Shown here: positions 25,151-34,599 of the stretch, piece after piece
Layout: each line of letters starts with the position of its first letter
Numbering within the stretch: position 1 is the stretch's first letter
NCBI GenBank assembly: GCA_002423495.1
Contig: DIWN01000058.1
Span: forward strand, 1 to 64,000
DNA: 64,000 bases
Source: Anaerolineaceae bacterium UBA6105
GTDB lineage: Bacteria; Chloroflexota; Anaerolineae; Anaerolineales; Anaerolineaceae
Direction of reading: 5' to 3'
Program-made: the position numbers and the translations under genes
The notes under the pieces: generated by a model
The model's input: the letters and a program-made list of their open reading frames with translations, nothing else
The model's database searches: none
Told to the model about the DNA's origin: nothing

Positions 25151-27061
25151 CTACGGAACTTGAAGCCTGAATGCGCCAGATTCTCTTGTGCCTATGATTA
25201 AAACATTCGTATCCACGGGATCAAATGCCAAAGCATGGACAGTCCATCCAATGCTATGCGCAGTCCAATTCACCCCACAGTCCCTTGTTACCCAAACCTT
25301 CGAATCCTCCCCTACTGCCCAGGTACAGCTTTCTGCTTTCGCAATTGCCATTGTGAGATGATTCAGTGACAAATTTTCCAACCTCTCAGGTAATCGCGTT
25401 AAATTCAAGGACGCGATAATTGCTTTATCTGCAGCAGTTTGCAATGTGCTGTCCGTCACCTGGCTCTCAGGCGCTACTTGCTCCCACTGATCTCCCCGCA
25501 TTGCCCACAAGCCTGAGCCGGCAGTGCCCAGCAGAAGTTCGTCCTCGTGCCATGCTACGCCAGTCGGTTGGATCACACTTCCTGCCTCAGATATAAAAGC
25601 CTCATCAAGCAGCAAAACCCGCTCTTTCACCCAGTTTAACCCCGCCTCCAGGTCCTCCGGGTTGGCTTCAGGTAGCTCCACAGATTGCCAGTTCTGGCCA
25701 TCCCAAAGGTCCATCCAACCGCGCCCGATGGCAAAAAGCTGCTTACCAGTGCCTGCCAGCGCCACCACATCCAGGCTGGTCAAACCCTCGTTCATGGTCT
25801 CCCAGGTTTCACCTGAATCTGAAATCCTGAAAACTCCCTGCCCATAAACCGCCCCTGCCAGCACCTCAGCTTCACCAGGCATTTCTGTAAGACCAGTGAT
25901 AGCCGTCAATCGCAAATCTGCCATGATACTGTTCCAGTTGGAGCCATAACTGCTCGAGCGGAAAATGCCATTGCTCTCAGTGGCAGCGTACCACCGCTGT
26001 GGGTTACCATCAGCGATCACGAAGTCATACAACCGCTGCCCGGACAGACCACGCGAAACCCAACTTGCCGCAAAATCATCCGAACTGTACAAGCCATTGC
26101 CGTAAGTGCAGCTGAAGACCCGTTTTTGCTGCCCGCCAAAGGGGTCAAGATAGACTCTGTATACCTCCACGTCCATCGGCAGCCCTGTACCGCTCCAAGT
26201 CCATGAGACTCCGCCATTCCAGGTGCGATAAACCCCATCCCCATGCCAAACGCCGCCATAAACCAGCCCTGCGTAGGCAGAATCGATCGCAAAAGATCGC
26301 GCCGAGAGGTCAGCCACGCCGGCGTTGATCGGGCTGAAAGTCACGCCACCGTCCACGCTCTTGTAAAAACCGTGTTCGTGCGCCGTCAGATAGATGATAT
26401 TGGAGTTGTTTGGGTCGATATCCACATCATAAAAATAGTCTGGCTTTGAAAAGCTGTTGCCAGTCAGCAGGATTGTCCAATTAACCCCTCCGTCCATACT
26501 CCTGGCAAGATAACCAACCAGACTGCCATAAATCCTTGAGGCCACAAAGATCCGCTGCGGATTATTTGCATCAATTTCAATATCGTAGATGATGTGGTTG
26601 TTGAGCACACCCCCACTGGATGCCTGCCAGCTTTCTCCGCCATTGGTTGACCTGTAAATCCCTCCCTTGTAGGTCCCCGCAAAAACAATCTCTGAGCTGC
26701 TTGGATGCGTCGCCAGCGATTGAATGACCAGGTTCCCCAATCCCACGCTTTTCCGGTACCAGGTTGTGCCCTGGTCAAAACTCTTGTAAACACCACTGCC
26801 AAAATGCCCGGCATAGACGTTGTCGTTCTGACCCGGATCGATCGCAAAGGAGGTAAAGGTTCCTCCCACCGGCCCAACCGGCACCGGCGCTGCTGTACTT
26901 ACGAGTGGAAAGTAATAAGTGTAACTACCCGTTGGGATTGATTGGCTAAAAACAGCACTGGTGCTTAGCGTGATTGCGATCAGACTGATCAGAAACGCAA
27001 AAAAAATCAGCCCAGATACACTGAATCGCAGAGAATGAGAGCCCTGCAGATGATTTCGCAT
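25151..27061 (-). CDS. Exported BNR/Asp-box repeat protein
   Basis: 636 residues. A hydrophobic segment at about 15-40 acts as signal peptide or membrane anchor, so the protein is outside the membrane. The rest is a beta-propeller chain with eight or nine Asp-boxes of the S-x-D/N-x-G-x-x-W type (for example STNGGESW, SMDGGVNW, TWNGGVSW, TRDCGVNW), as in sialidase-like and sortilin-like propellers. No sialidase catalytic arginine triad was identified, so it may bind rather than cleave. ATG at 27061 follows GAGG; a TTG 24 bases upstream is less likely. Confidence 0.82.
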   Translation of the reverse strand: MRNHLQGSHSLRFSVSGLIFFAFLISLIAITLSTSAVFSQSIPTGSYTYYFPLVSTAAPVPVGPVGGTFTSFAIDPGQNDNVYAGHFGSGVYKSFDQGTTWYRKSVGLGNLVIQSLATHPSSSEIVFAGTYKGGIYRSTNGGESWQASSGGVLNNHIIYDIEIDANNPQRIFVASRIYGSLVGYLARSMDGGVNWTILLTGNSFSKPDYFYDVDIDPNNSNIIYLTAHEHGFYKSVDGGVTFSPINAGVADLSARSFAIDSAYAGLVYGGVWHGDGVYRTWNGGVSWTWSGTGLPMDVEVYRVYLDPFGGQQKRVFSCTYGNGLYSSDDFAASWVSRGLSGQRLYDFVIADGNPQRWYAATESNGIFRSSSYGSNWNSIMADLRLTAITGLTEMPGEAEVLAGAVYGQGVFRISDSGETWETMNEGLTSLDVVALAGTGKQLFAIGRGWMDLWDGQNWQSVELPEANPEDLEAGLNWVKERVLLLDEAFISEAGSVIQPTGVAWHEDELLLGTAGSGLWAMRGDQWEQVAPESQVTDSTLQTAADKAIIASLNLTRLPERLENLSLNHLTMAIAKAESCTWAVGEDSKVWVTRDCGVNWTAHSIGWTVHALAFDPVDTNVLIIGTRESGAFRLQVP

Positions 27062-27113
27062 ATTTCCTCGCAGTTTACACTGCAACTCCCGTGCCCGGGA
27101 GACCCTGGCTGTT

Positions 27114-28154
27114 TTAGCTCAACACCTTCCTGAATGCTTCCAGGCTGGCTTCCACAGCCCTGTCAGAAATATCGTTATGGGTCACCATCCGATACTCCCC
27201 GGGGCCAGAATCCATCAACAAAATGCCTTCCTGCTTCATCGCTCCGAGGAATTCACCTACGGAAAGTGGAACACTCTCGTCCAAGGTGAAAAAGATCATA
27301 TTAGTTTGGGGTGAATTCTTGGTCAGGTGGACTTTATTATTAGTCCTCAGCCCCTCCGCCAACATAGCCGCGCGTCGATGGTCCTCCGCGAGCCTGTCCA
27401 CCATCTCATCCAGCGCTACAATTCCAGCCGCCGCGATGATACCTGCCTGGCGCATGCCGCCGCCGAGCATTTTCCGCAAGCGCCGTGCTTTGCTGATAAA
27501 CGCCGCATCGCCGCACAGAACCGACCCCACCGGGGCGCATAAGCCTTTGCTCAGGCAGAAGGTAATCGAATCAACGGGCGCCACCAATTTACTGGCGGGC
27601 AGTCCCAAAGCCACCACGGCATTAAAAATTCTCGCTCCGTCCAGGTGTAAAAGCAAATTATGTTCACTCGCGAAGGCAGCTACTTGTTCGGTATATTCCA
27701 GGCTGATCGGTACTCCGCCACAAAAATTTTGGGTGTTTTCGATAATCACCAGTTTTGAAACAGGTTCGTGTATGTCATCCGTATTACGCAATGCGTTCTG
27801 TAAATCCTGCAAAGCAAGCGTTCCATCCGCTTGGTTTGGAACCGTATGAATAACAACGCCGCCCACCGCCGAGACACCACCAGCTTCATGCAAAAAGGTG
27901 TGCCCTTGCGTGCCCATGATCGCCTCTTCACCCCGCGCGCAGTGCGCCAAAACCGCCACCAGGTTGCCCATCGTGCCCGAGGTCACAAACAAGCCCTGCT
28001 CCTTGCCGAGCATATCCGCGGCTTTCTGTTCGAGCGCATTGACGGTTGGATCTTCTCCGTAAACGTCATCCCCCACCTGTGCGCTTGCCATTGCCTGCCG
28101 CATTTTCTCGGTTGGATGGGTGGTAGTGTCAGAGCGAAAATCAAAATATTGCAT
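27114..28154 (-). CDS. ltaE: Low-specificity L-threonine aldolase
   Basis: 346 residues of PLP fold-type I. The enzyme interconverts threonine with glycine and acetaldehyde. Seen are the N-terminal FRSDTTTHPT, the substrate loop GTMGNL, the LHLDGARIFN segment with the PLP-contacting Asp, and the Schiff-base lysine in CLSKGL. It is the last gene of the ileS-lspA-rluD-ltaE group, 3 bases after rluD, so it probably lies under the same isoleucine T-box. Confidence 0.92.
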   Translation of the reverse strand: MQYFDFRSDTTTHPTEKMRQAMASAQVGDDVYGEDPTVNALEQKAADMLGKEQGLFVTSGTMGNLVAVLAHCARGEEAIMGTQGHTFLHEAGGVSAVGGVVIHTVPNQADGTLALQDLQNALRNTDDIHEPVSKLVIIENTQNFCGGVPISLEYTEQVAAFASEHNLLLHLDGARIFNAVVALGLPASKLVAPVDSITFCLSKGLCAPVGSVLCGDAAFISKARRLRKMLGGGMRQAGIIAAAGIVALDEMVDRLAEDHRRAAMLAEGLRTNNKVHLTKNSPQTNMIFFTLDESVPLSVGEFLGAMKQEGILLMDSGPGEYRMVTHNDISDRAVEASLEAFRKVLS

Positions 28155-28157
28155 GGT

Positions 28158-29072
28158 CTACTCCTTTTGTAGTGTAGTTAAAATTTTTTTGAGGTCTGCT
28201 GCCAATGGGGCCGTAAATTCAGTTGGCTCTTCATCGCCTGGCAGTTTGACAGTCAGTTTGTGCGCGTGTAAAAAGAATCTTGGAAGTTCCAGAGACTTTT
28301 TCCGCCGTCCGTAGATCTTATCCCCCGCAACCGGGCAGCCAAGAAAGGCCAAATGCACGCGAATTTGGTGAGTTCTGCCCGTCAGGGGCTGCACTTCCAA
28401 GAGGGTGTGATCCCGATAACTTTCAAGTGTGTAATACTCTGTGATGGCGGATTTGCCTTTATCACCGTAAACCACAGCCATGCGCTGGCGAATTTTCTCA
28501 TCCCGACCGATTGATGCCTCAATCCTTCCTGTGGGAGAAGGCGGTTCACCATCCACCAAAGCCATGTAGGTCTTTTTCGTCTTTCGCGATTTGAATTGCC
28601 GTACCAACCAGCTGTAAGCCGCTTCGTTGCGAGCTAAAATCAGGACTCCGGATGTGTCTTTGTCCAGGCGATGCACGATACCAGGGCGTTCAGCATCACC
28701 AACCTGCGCGATCTCTGGCCAACGGTGCAGAATTGCGTTCACCAGGGTATCCTGGGTATTGCCGGCACCGGGATGTACCACCATGCCGGCAGGTTTATTG
28801 ACGACAATCACATTTTCGTCAACATAGATCACATCCACCGCAATGGCTTGATGCAGCAGCTGGGTCTCCTCCTGGACTGGAATGGAGTAGGAGATCACAC
28901 TTCCCGGTTCGAGCTTGAAGGAGGCTTTTTGCTGAACCTCCCCGTTTACAAGGACCTCACCTTCCGCAATCAGTTGTTGGAATTGCCCTCGCGAAACCTC
29001 AGGCTCAGACTGGGCAAGGAATTTATCGAGCCGCAAGCCAGAACCCCCTTCGTAGCGAATTTCCTTATGCAT
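28158..29072 (-). CDS. rluD: 23S rRNA pseudouridine synthase, RluD family
   Basis: 304 residues: N-terminal S4 RNA-binding domain (LRLDKFLAQ through about residue 60), then the RsuA/RluA catalytic domain with the active-site aspartate in HRLDKDTSG and the later LLEVQPLTGRTHQIRVH motif. Isomerises uridines in 23S rRNA. The start overlaps the lspA stop by 8 bases, the usual lspA-rluD pairing. Confidence 0.92.
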   Translation of the reverse strand: MHKEIRYEGGSGLRLDKFLAQSEPEVSRGQFQQLIAEGEVLVNGEVQQKASFKLEPGSVISYSIPVQEETQLLHQAIAVDVIYVDENVIVVNKPAGMVVHPGAGNTQDTLVNAILHRWPEIAQVGDAERPGIVHRLDKDTSGVLILARNEAAYSWLVRQFKSRKTKKTYMALVDGEPPSPTGRIEASIGRDEKIRQRMAVVYGDKGKSAITEYYTLESYRDHTLLEVQPLTGRTHQIRVHLAFLGCPVAGDKIYGRRKKSLELPRFFLHAHKLTVKLPGDEEPTEFTAPLAADLKKILTTLQKE

Positions 29073-29577
29073 CTTGGCCTGATTTCACTTCCGGATCTAT
29101 TTCCGATCCATTTTTCTCTTTGATGATCATGTCCAGGAGCATCAGTCCGACGCCGATCGTGACGCAAGAATCAGCCACGTTGAAAATCGGGAATCTGCCC
29201 ACCGCAATAAAATCGGTCACGAATCCCAGCGTAAACTGGTCTACCAGGTTTCCAAGCGCCCCACCCAACATCAGGCTCAAGGACACTTTAACCAACACGT
29301 CCTTTATTTCAGCTTTTTGATAAAAAACGATGATGAAGAGTACAATTGCGATCCTAACAATCGTTAGGATCGGACCGGCATTCTGCAAAGTACCAAATGC
29401 CGCCCCACGATTTTGCCAGTACAAAAACCGGAAAAAATCCCCGATTGCCGGGATGGGTGACCAGGCTTCGCCTAAGGCGAGGTTCTGCCTAACCAGGGCT
29501 TTTGTGAGCTGATCCGCAACGATCACAGCCGCAGCAATCAGGAATAAAAGCCCATTATGCTTTAGGAATTTCTTCAC
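29065..29577 (-). CDS. lspA: Lipoprotein signal peptidase II
   Basis: 170 residues with four transmembrane helices. The aspartic protease dyad sits in GGALGNLVDQ and FNVADS. It removes signal peptides from prolipoproteins after diacylglyceryl attachment; a probable substrate is the lipoprotein encoded at 53101-54027. It overlaps ileS by 4 bases. Confidence 0.94.
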   Translation of the reverse strand: MKKFLKHNGLLFLIAAAVIVADQLTKALVRQNLALGEAWSPIPAIGDFFRFLYWQNRGAAFGTLQNAGPILTIVRIAIVLFIIVFYQKAEIKDVLVKVSLSLMLGGALGNLVDQFTLGFVTDFIAVGRFPIFNVADSCVTIGVGLMLLDMIIKEKNGSEIDPEVKSGQDA

Positions 29578-32500
29578 GCGCTCACTCCTTGCACGGTTTG
29601 CAGGGCAAAGTGTAATTCTTCTCCATCAAAAGCATCATGCGCCTGGGTCAGTCCATGCGGCAAGTCTTCATCCAGAACTGCCAGCGCCAAAGTTTCCGCG
29701 GCAATGTAGCTTTCATTCTGCTTCACGGCTTCACTTAAGGCCTCGCTGGCCTGGAAGTAAATCTTGATCCGGTCGGCGATGTCCAGGCCGAGACTCTTGC
29801 GCTGATCCTGCACCCGGCGTACAAATTCCCGAGCCAGGCCTTCATAGAACAGCTCCTGGCTGATGGTGGTAACCAAGGCCGCCAGGTATGGACCATCCGT
29901 CGCGACGGCAAAACCTTCTTTTGCAGCGGCATGCACTTCCACTTCGTCCGGCAGTATCTCGTAGTGCTTGTCATCCACCTTGATCACCAGGTTCAAGCCG
30001 GCCAGCAATCTTTCAGCGCTTTCCTTTGCGGGCAAATCAAGGATAGCCTGCCGTACTTTTGGCAAGAGCCCCTTATACTTCTGACCCAATTGTTTTGGCA
30101 GTGGATTCAAGCTGTATTCAACAGCTTCTTCGCTGCCTCCCAAGGTCCTCACCTGCTTCACATTCAGTTCATCCTCGAGGATTTCCCTGAACTGATCCAC
30201 CACTTCCATTTCATCTGCACTGCCAACAGCAAAGGCAACTTCCGAGAGCGGCTGGCGCACCTTGACGTTAGACTTGTTGCGTGCGGCATGCCCGAGCGAA
30301 GCGAGTTTCATCACAACCCCCATCTGGTGGTTGAGGGTTTCATCGATCATGCTTAGGTCAGCCTTTGGCCACTCAGCCAGATGCACGGAAATTGGCGCCT
30401 GGTCATTAGCAGAGCGCACCAGGTTCTGGTAGAGCGTCTCTGCCATGAAGGGCATCGAAGGCGCCAGCAGCTTGCTCACGGTCACCAAAGCCCGATAAAG
30501 CGTCTCGTAGGCAGCTGCTTTATCAGCGTCCGATTCGCTTTTCCAAAAACGCCTTCGCGAGCGGCGCAAGTACCAGTTGGAGAGATTGTCCACAAAAGCC
30601 TCAATCGGGCGGGTCGCCCCAATCACGTCATAAGTCTCGTAGGCTTTGGTCACATCCCTTACCAACGTCTCTAAAGAAGAGAGCAGCCACCGGTCCAAAT
30701 CTGAGAATTGGGGGATCACCGAAGAGTCAGGCGTCCAGTCATCCAGGTTGGCATAGGTCACAAAGAAGGAGTAGGTATTCCACAACGTCAACATGAAGCT
30801 GCGCACCACCTCCCCCACCAATTCCCTGCTGAAACGGCGTTCGTTGCCCGGAGGGCTGGAGGTGTAGAGATACCAGCGCATCGCGTCGGCACCATAGCCG
30901 TCGATCACTTCCCAGGGGTCAACCACATTGCCCTTGTGTTTAGACATCTTCTGGCTTTCCCCATCCAGGATCAAGCCCAAGCAGATGACATTCTCGAAAC
31001 AAAGATTGTCAAACACCAGCGTGCTGATCGCATGCAGGGAGTAGAACCAGCCGCGGGTCTGGTCAACCGCCTCACAGATAAAATCAGCTGGAAACTGTTG
31101 CTTAAATTCATCCAGATTTTCAAAAGGATAATGCCACTGGGCAACTGGCATCGCGCCCGAGTCAAACCAGACGTCAATCAGCTCACTCACGCGGGTCATC
31201 CTGCCTTCTTTACACTTGGGGCAGTTAAAGTGCACATTGTCCACATAGGGTCGGTGCAGTTCGAGTTCGCTTTGGTCCTGCCCGGTCAGCTCGCTCAATT
31301 CCGCGACGGAACCGACACAGTGCTGATGCCCACAGCTTTCACAAACCCAAACCGGCAGCGGCGTGCCCCAGTAGCGGTCGCGCCCCAAAGCCCAGTCCAC
31401 GTTGTTTTCAAGCCAGTTGCCAAAGCGTCCTTCCTTGATGTGCTCGGGCACCCAGTTGATCTCCCGGTTAAGTTCCACCATACGTTCCTTGATCTTGCTG
31501 GTGCGGATGAACCAGGTGGATCTTGCCATGTATAAAAGCGGGGTGTCGCAGCGCCAGCAGAAGGGGTAAGTATGGGTTACTGTTCCCCGATTGAAAAGCA
31601 GACCTCTTTGTTTCAAGTCCTCCATAATCAAGGGATCGGCATCTTTTACGAACATGCCAGCCCAAGGCGAAACCGCCGGTTTGAACTTGCCCTCATCATC
31701 GATCGTCAGCAAAACCGGCAGATCGTACACTTTAGATACTGCCATGTCGTCCATGCCAAACGCCGGCGCGATATGCACCAGCCCGGTACCGTCGCTGGTG
31801 GTGACGTAATCGGCGTTGACAACGTAGTGAGCTGGTTTGTCAGGCGGCAGGAAGGAATAGAGCGGAGCGTATTTCTTACCCTCAAGCGCTTTGCCTTTCA
31901 TGCTCTTGAGCACTTCCACCTTTTTGTCTCCGAAGACCAGCGGGACCAATTCCTTTGCCAGAATCAAGCGCTCATTCGCCTCACCTTCCACTCTGACCAT
32001 GACGTAGTCCAGGTCAGGATGTGCTGCAACGGCGACATTGCCCGGCAGAGTCCAGGGTGTGGTAGTCCAGACCAGCAAATAGGTGTTCGGTTCATCCACC
32101 AGAGGTAAACGCACCGTGATGCTCGGGTCAACCGCGTCGGCATAGCCTTGCGCAACTTCATGGTTTGAGAGCGGCGTGCCGCAGCGCGGGCAATATGGAA
32201 CCACTTTGTAGCCCTGGTAGAGCAAGTCCTTATCCCAAATCTGGCGCAGCAACCACCAAACAGACTCGATGTAGGGGTTGGTGTACGTCACGTATGCCCG
32301 GCTCAGGTCCACCCAATAGGCGATCCTTTCGGTCAATTGCTCCCATTCCTGGATGCGCGAGAAAGCTGATTCGCGGCACAGAGCATTGAATTTTTCGATG
32401 CCGTATTCTTCGATCTGGCTTTTCTCAGTAAAACCCAGCTTCTTTTCAACCTCGATTTCAACTGGCAGTCCGTGCGTGTCCCAACCACCGCGCCGGTCGA

Positions 32501-32735
32501 CAAAGTAGCCTTGCATCGTGCGGAAGCGTGGGAACATGTCTTTGAAAGCGCGTGCCAAAACGTGATGCACGCCGGGTTTTCCATTGGCAGTCGGTGGGCC
32601 TTCAAACATCACATAAGGTTTGCGATCCTTGCGCTCGTCTGAGGATTTCTTGAAAATCTCGTTCGCCTGCCAAAAACGCAGGCGCGCCTCTTCCTCCTGC
32701 TGGATATTCAATCGCGATGACACTGGTTTGAACAT
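29574..32735 (-). CDS. ileS: Isoleucyl-tRNA synthetase
   Basis: 1053 residues. Class I synthetase charging tRNA-Ile. The HIGH-type motif reads GVHH, and KMSKH is the KMSKS motif; the long editing (CP1) domain lies between. The length, GVHH signature and C-terminal anticodon/accessory region fit the type-2 (eukaryote-like) IleS group, often mupirocin-tolerant in other bacteria (family knowledge, not tested here). Controlled by the T-box leader upstream and first gene of an operon with lspA, rluD and ltaE. Confidence 0.96.
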   Translation of the reverse strand: MFKPVSSRLNIQQEEEARLRFWQANEIFKKSSDERKDRKPYVMFEGPPTANGKPGVHHVLARAFKDMFPRFRTMQGYFVDRRGGWDTHGLPVEIEVEKKLGFTEKSQIEEYGIEKFNALCRESAFSRIQEWEQLTERIAYWVDLSRAYVTYTNPYIESVWWLLRQIWDKDLLYQGYKVVPYCPRCGTPLSNHEVAQGYADAVDPSITVRLPLVDEPNTYLLVWTTTPWTLPGNVAVAAHPDLDYVMVRVEGEANERLILAKELVPLVFGDKKVEVLKSMKGKALEGKKYAPLYSFLPPDKPAHYVVNADYVTTSDGTGLVHIAPAFGMDDMAVSKVYDLPVLLTIDDEGKFKPAVSPWAGMFVKDADPLIMEDLKQRGLLFNRGTVTHTYPFCWRCDTPLLYMARSTWFIRTSKIKERMVELNREINWVPEHIKEGRFGNWLENNVDWALGRDRYWGTPLPVWVCESCGHQHCVGSVAELSELTGQDQSELELHRPYVDNVHFNCPKCKEGRMTRVSELIDVWFDSGAMPVAQWHYPFENLDEFKQQFPADFICEAVDQTRGWFYSLHAISTLVFDNLCFENVICLGLILDGESQKMSKHKGNVVDPWEVIDGYGADAMRWYLYTSSPPGNERRFSRELVGEVVRSFMLTLWNTYSFFVTYANLDDWTPDSSVIPQFSDLDRWLLSSLETLVRDVTKAYETYDVIGATRPIEAFVDNLSNWYLRRSRRRFWKSESDADKAAAYETLYRALVTVSKLLAPSMPFMAETLYQNLVRSANDQAPISVHLAEWPKADLSMIDETLNHQMGVVMKLASLGHAARNKSNVKVRQPLSEVAFAVGSADEMEVVDQFREILEDELNVKQVRTLGGSEEAVEYSLNPLPKQLGQKYKGLLPKVRQAILDLPAKESAERLLAGLNLVIKVDDKHYEILPDEVEVHAAAKEGFAVATDGPYLAALVTTISQELFYEGLAREFVRRVQDQRKSLGLDIADRIKIYFQASEALSEAVKQNESYIAAETLALAVLDEDLPHGLTQAHDAFDGEELHFALQTVQGVSA

Positions 32736-32769
32736 AATAGCTCCTCTTGCGGCTGATGTTTACCAGCCT

Positions 32770-33033
32770 GAAAATAAAAAGGCTCGTCCCACTACAGGGA
32801 CGAGCCGAAACTCGCGGTACCACCCCGCTTCCCAGCCATGCTGAGCGCTTGTTGCATGTTTTTTAATCATGCACCCTCTGTAACGGAAGGGCTGTCCGGC
32901 GCGCTTACTATCGTTGAACGGGTTCAGCTTGCGGCTCTGGAAGGATTTTCGCACAGGAGGTTCTGCCCGGCTTCCACCATCCCGGTTCGCTATCAGTCTG
33001 CCTGCAGTACTCGTTTCCGTCTATGCCGATCAA
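32770..33033 (-). promoter_or_regulatory. T-box riboswitch (isoleucine) of the ileS operon
   Basis: Leader RNA that senses uncharged tRNA-Ile. The antiterminator T-box sequence (minus-strand GGGTGGTACCGCG) is at about 32811-32828. It competes with a terminator hairpin (32781-32806, ten-base stem) followed by a T-run (minus strand, 32780 downward). In Stem I the likely specifier is ATC at 32946-32944, just before the CTTCC segment that usually follows the specifier, giving isoleucine and matching the downstream gene. Confidence 0.93.
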
Positions 33034-33039
33034 AAAATA

Positions 33040-33068
33040 ATTATCTCATAGCACTAAAAGCTTGTCAA
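33040..33068 (-). promoter_or_regulatory. Promoter of the T-box/ileS operon
   Basis: On the minus strand TTGACA (33068-33063) and GATAAT (33045-33040) are 17 bases apart. Predicted start near 33033, at the beginning of the T-box leader. Confidence 0.85.
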
Positions 33069-33078
33069 ACCTTGCGAT

Positions 33079-33104
33079 AAAAAAAAGACCTTCTTGCGAA
33101 GGTC
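33079..33104 (-). terminator. Terminator after tRNA-His
   Basis: Seven-base stem GACCTTC/GAAGGTC with a GCAA tetraloop, followed on the minus strand by eight T. It begins 4 bases past the tRNA 3' end and overlaps the region just upstream of the ileS -35. Confidence 0.88.
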
Positions 33105-33107
33105 CTG

Positions 33108-33180
33108 GGTGCCTGGAGGGGGTCGAACCCTCAACATCTTCATCCACAGTGAAGTACTCTGCCATTGAGCTACAGGCACC
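33108..33180 (-). tRNA. tRNA-His (GTG anticodon)
   Basis: A full cloverleaf folds on the minus strand: seven-pair acceptor GTGCCTG/CAGGCAC, extra G-1 opposite C73 as expected for tRNA-His, D arm GCTC/GAGT, anticodon stem CTTCA/TGAAG with loop CTGTGGA, and T arm GAGGG-TTCGACC-CCCTC. A complete CCA does not appear to be encoded after the discriminator. It lies directly downstream of hisS. Confidence 0.95.
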
Positions 33181-33192
33181 ATGTAGGCGGCA

Positions 33193-33221
33193 ATTCTAAC
33201 ATACCCCTTGCAGTCTCGCAA
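33193..33221 (-). promoter_or_regulatory. Promoter of tRNA-His
   Basis: On the minus strand TTGCGA (33221-33216) and TAGAAT (33198-33193) are 17 bases apart, with the tRNA 5' end 13 bases further on. It lies in the hisS-tRNA gap, so the tRNA can be made independently of hisS. Confidence 0.7.
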
Positions 33222-33252
33222 GCATAATTTTTGATGATATTTCGTATCAGCC

Positions 33253-34515
33253 TTAGGGTCTCTGACGTAAGTGATCGATCAACTTTGCGCGTTCAACGCT
33301 CACCTGCTCATAGCTGTGCAGATCTTTGACCACCACCGTGTTTGCCTCAATCTCCTCAGGTCCGAGCACCAATGCCCTGCTCAATCCAAGGCGGTCAGCA
33401 TACTTGAACTGTTTTCCCAGTTTTTCGGGCTCTGCCTGGATCACTTTGAAACCTGCAGCACGCAGTTGACTTGCCAGGCGAATTGATTCAGCCAGAGTTT
33501 CTTCATTAAACACGGTCACAAACAGGGTTTCGGGATCCACGAGGTCTGCCGGGATCAAGCCATAGGCTTCCAAAACCAGCATGATCACCACATCCCCCAT
33601 CGCAAAGCCCACCCCGGGCAAAGGATTTCCGCCGACATCTCCCACCAGGTTGGCGTAATGCCCGCCTCCCAAGATCGCCCGGAACTCACCATTGACGGCA
33701 TGTGCTTCAAAAACAGTGCCAGTGTAATAATCCAATCCACGGATGATCTTCGGATCAAACGTTACGTATTCCTGAACGCCCAGATCTTCAAGCAAAGCAA
33801 ACAGAGTTCTCATCTGCTCAGAATCCCGCCAGAGCTCCTGGTTTTCGAGTAATTTACGGATGGCCTCAAGCTGCTCAGCGTTCAGACCTTCTGCCAACAC
33901 CTTCTCATCCCAAACATCTGCCGGCAATTTGTCAATCCGGTCAATCAGATGCAGCATCGCAGGCTTTTGTTCTGCATTGATTCCAATCTTGCTTAGTTGC
34001 CCATCCATTAACTGACGATCGTTTACATAGAGCTTGACCTGGTTGGGGTTCAACCCGACATTTTCCAGAAAAGTTGCTGCCACAGCCAGTAATTCCGCGT
34101 CTGCCTGGATGGAATCGCTGCCAATCTGGTCAACATTCCACTGAAAGAACTCACGCGTGCGCCCTTTTTGCGGTCGTTCATAGCGCCAAAACGGACCAAA
34201 TGCCCACCATCTCAAGGGGTAAGTCAACTGGTTTTGTTTGGATGCAACCATGCGTGTCAGCGTGGGTGTGAGTTCAGGGCGCAAGGTGATCGGGTCACCG
34301 CCGCGGTCATTAAAGACAAAGGCCTGTTCCTTTACAAGCTCTTCCCCCGATTTCGCTGCGTAGAGATCAATCGTCTCCAGGCATGGTCCATCATACATCT
34401 GGTAGCCAAATGCTTCCGAAGCTTCAGTTAGCTTCTGAATCAACCACTGGCGTTTTGCCATCTCATCGGGGTAAAAATCGCGTGTACCCTTGACACTTTT
34501 GATCACATTCTTCAT
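33253..34515 (-). CDS. hisS: Histidyl-tRNA synthetase
   Basis: 420 residues, usual for the bacterial enzyme. Class II motifs: motif 1 region after KGTRDFYP, motif 2 around RPELTPTLTR, histidine-specific LDYYTGTVFEA, and motif 3 near GGGHYANL with GVGFAMG. The C-terminal anticodon-binding domain covers about 325-420. Its own product's tRNA gene follows immediately downstream. Confidence 0.95.
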   Translation of the reverse strand: MKNVIKSVKGTRDFYPDEMAKRQWLIQKLTEASEAFGYQMYDGPCLETIDLYAAKSGEELVKEQAFVFNDRGGDPITLRPELTPTLTRMVASKQNQLTYPLRWWAFGPFWRYERPQKGRTREFFQWNVDQIGSDSIQADAELLAVAATFLENVGLNPNQVKLYVNDRQLMDGQLSKIGINAEQKPAMLHLIDRIDKLPADVWDEKVLAEGLNAEQLEAIRKLLENQELWRDSEQMRTLFALLEDLGVQEYVTFDPKIIRGLDYYTGTVFEAHAVNGEFRAILGGGHYANLVGDVGGNPLPGVGFAMGDVVIMLVLEAYGLIPADLVDPETLFVTVFNEETLAESIRLASQLRAAGFKVIQAEPEKLGKQFKYADRLGLSRALVLGPEEIEANTVVVKDLHSYEQVSVERAKLIDHLRQRP

Positions 34516-34541
34516 AACAACCTCTTTGTACTTAACTCATT

Positions 34542-34569
34542 AGTATAACATGTCGGGTTTCGAGTAAAA
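34542..34569 (-). promoter_or_regulatory. Probable hisS promoter
   Basis: On the minus strand TTTTAC (34569-34564) and TATACT (34547-34542) are 16 bases apart, leaving a 20-base leader. The -10 is good and the -35 moderate. It lies in the divergent gap shared with the DRTGG operon. Confidence 0.5.
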
Positions 34570-34599
34570 TAAACCAAGTAACTTTTAAGAGGATGCGAA

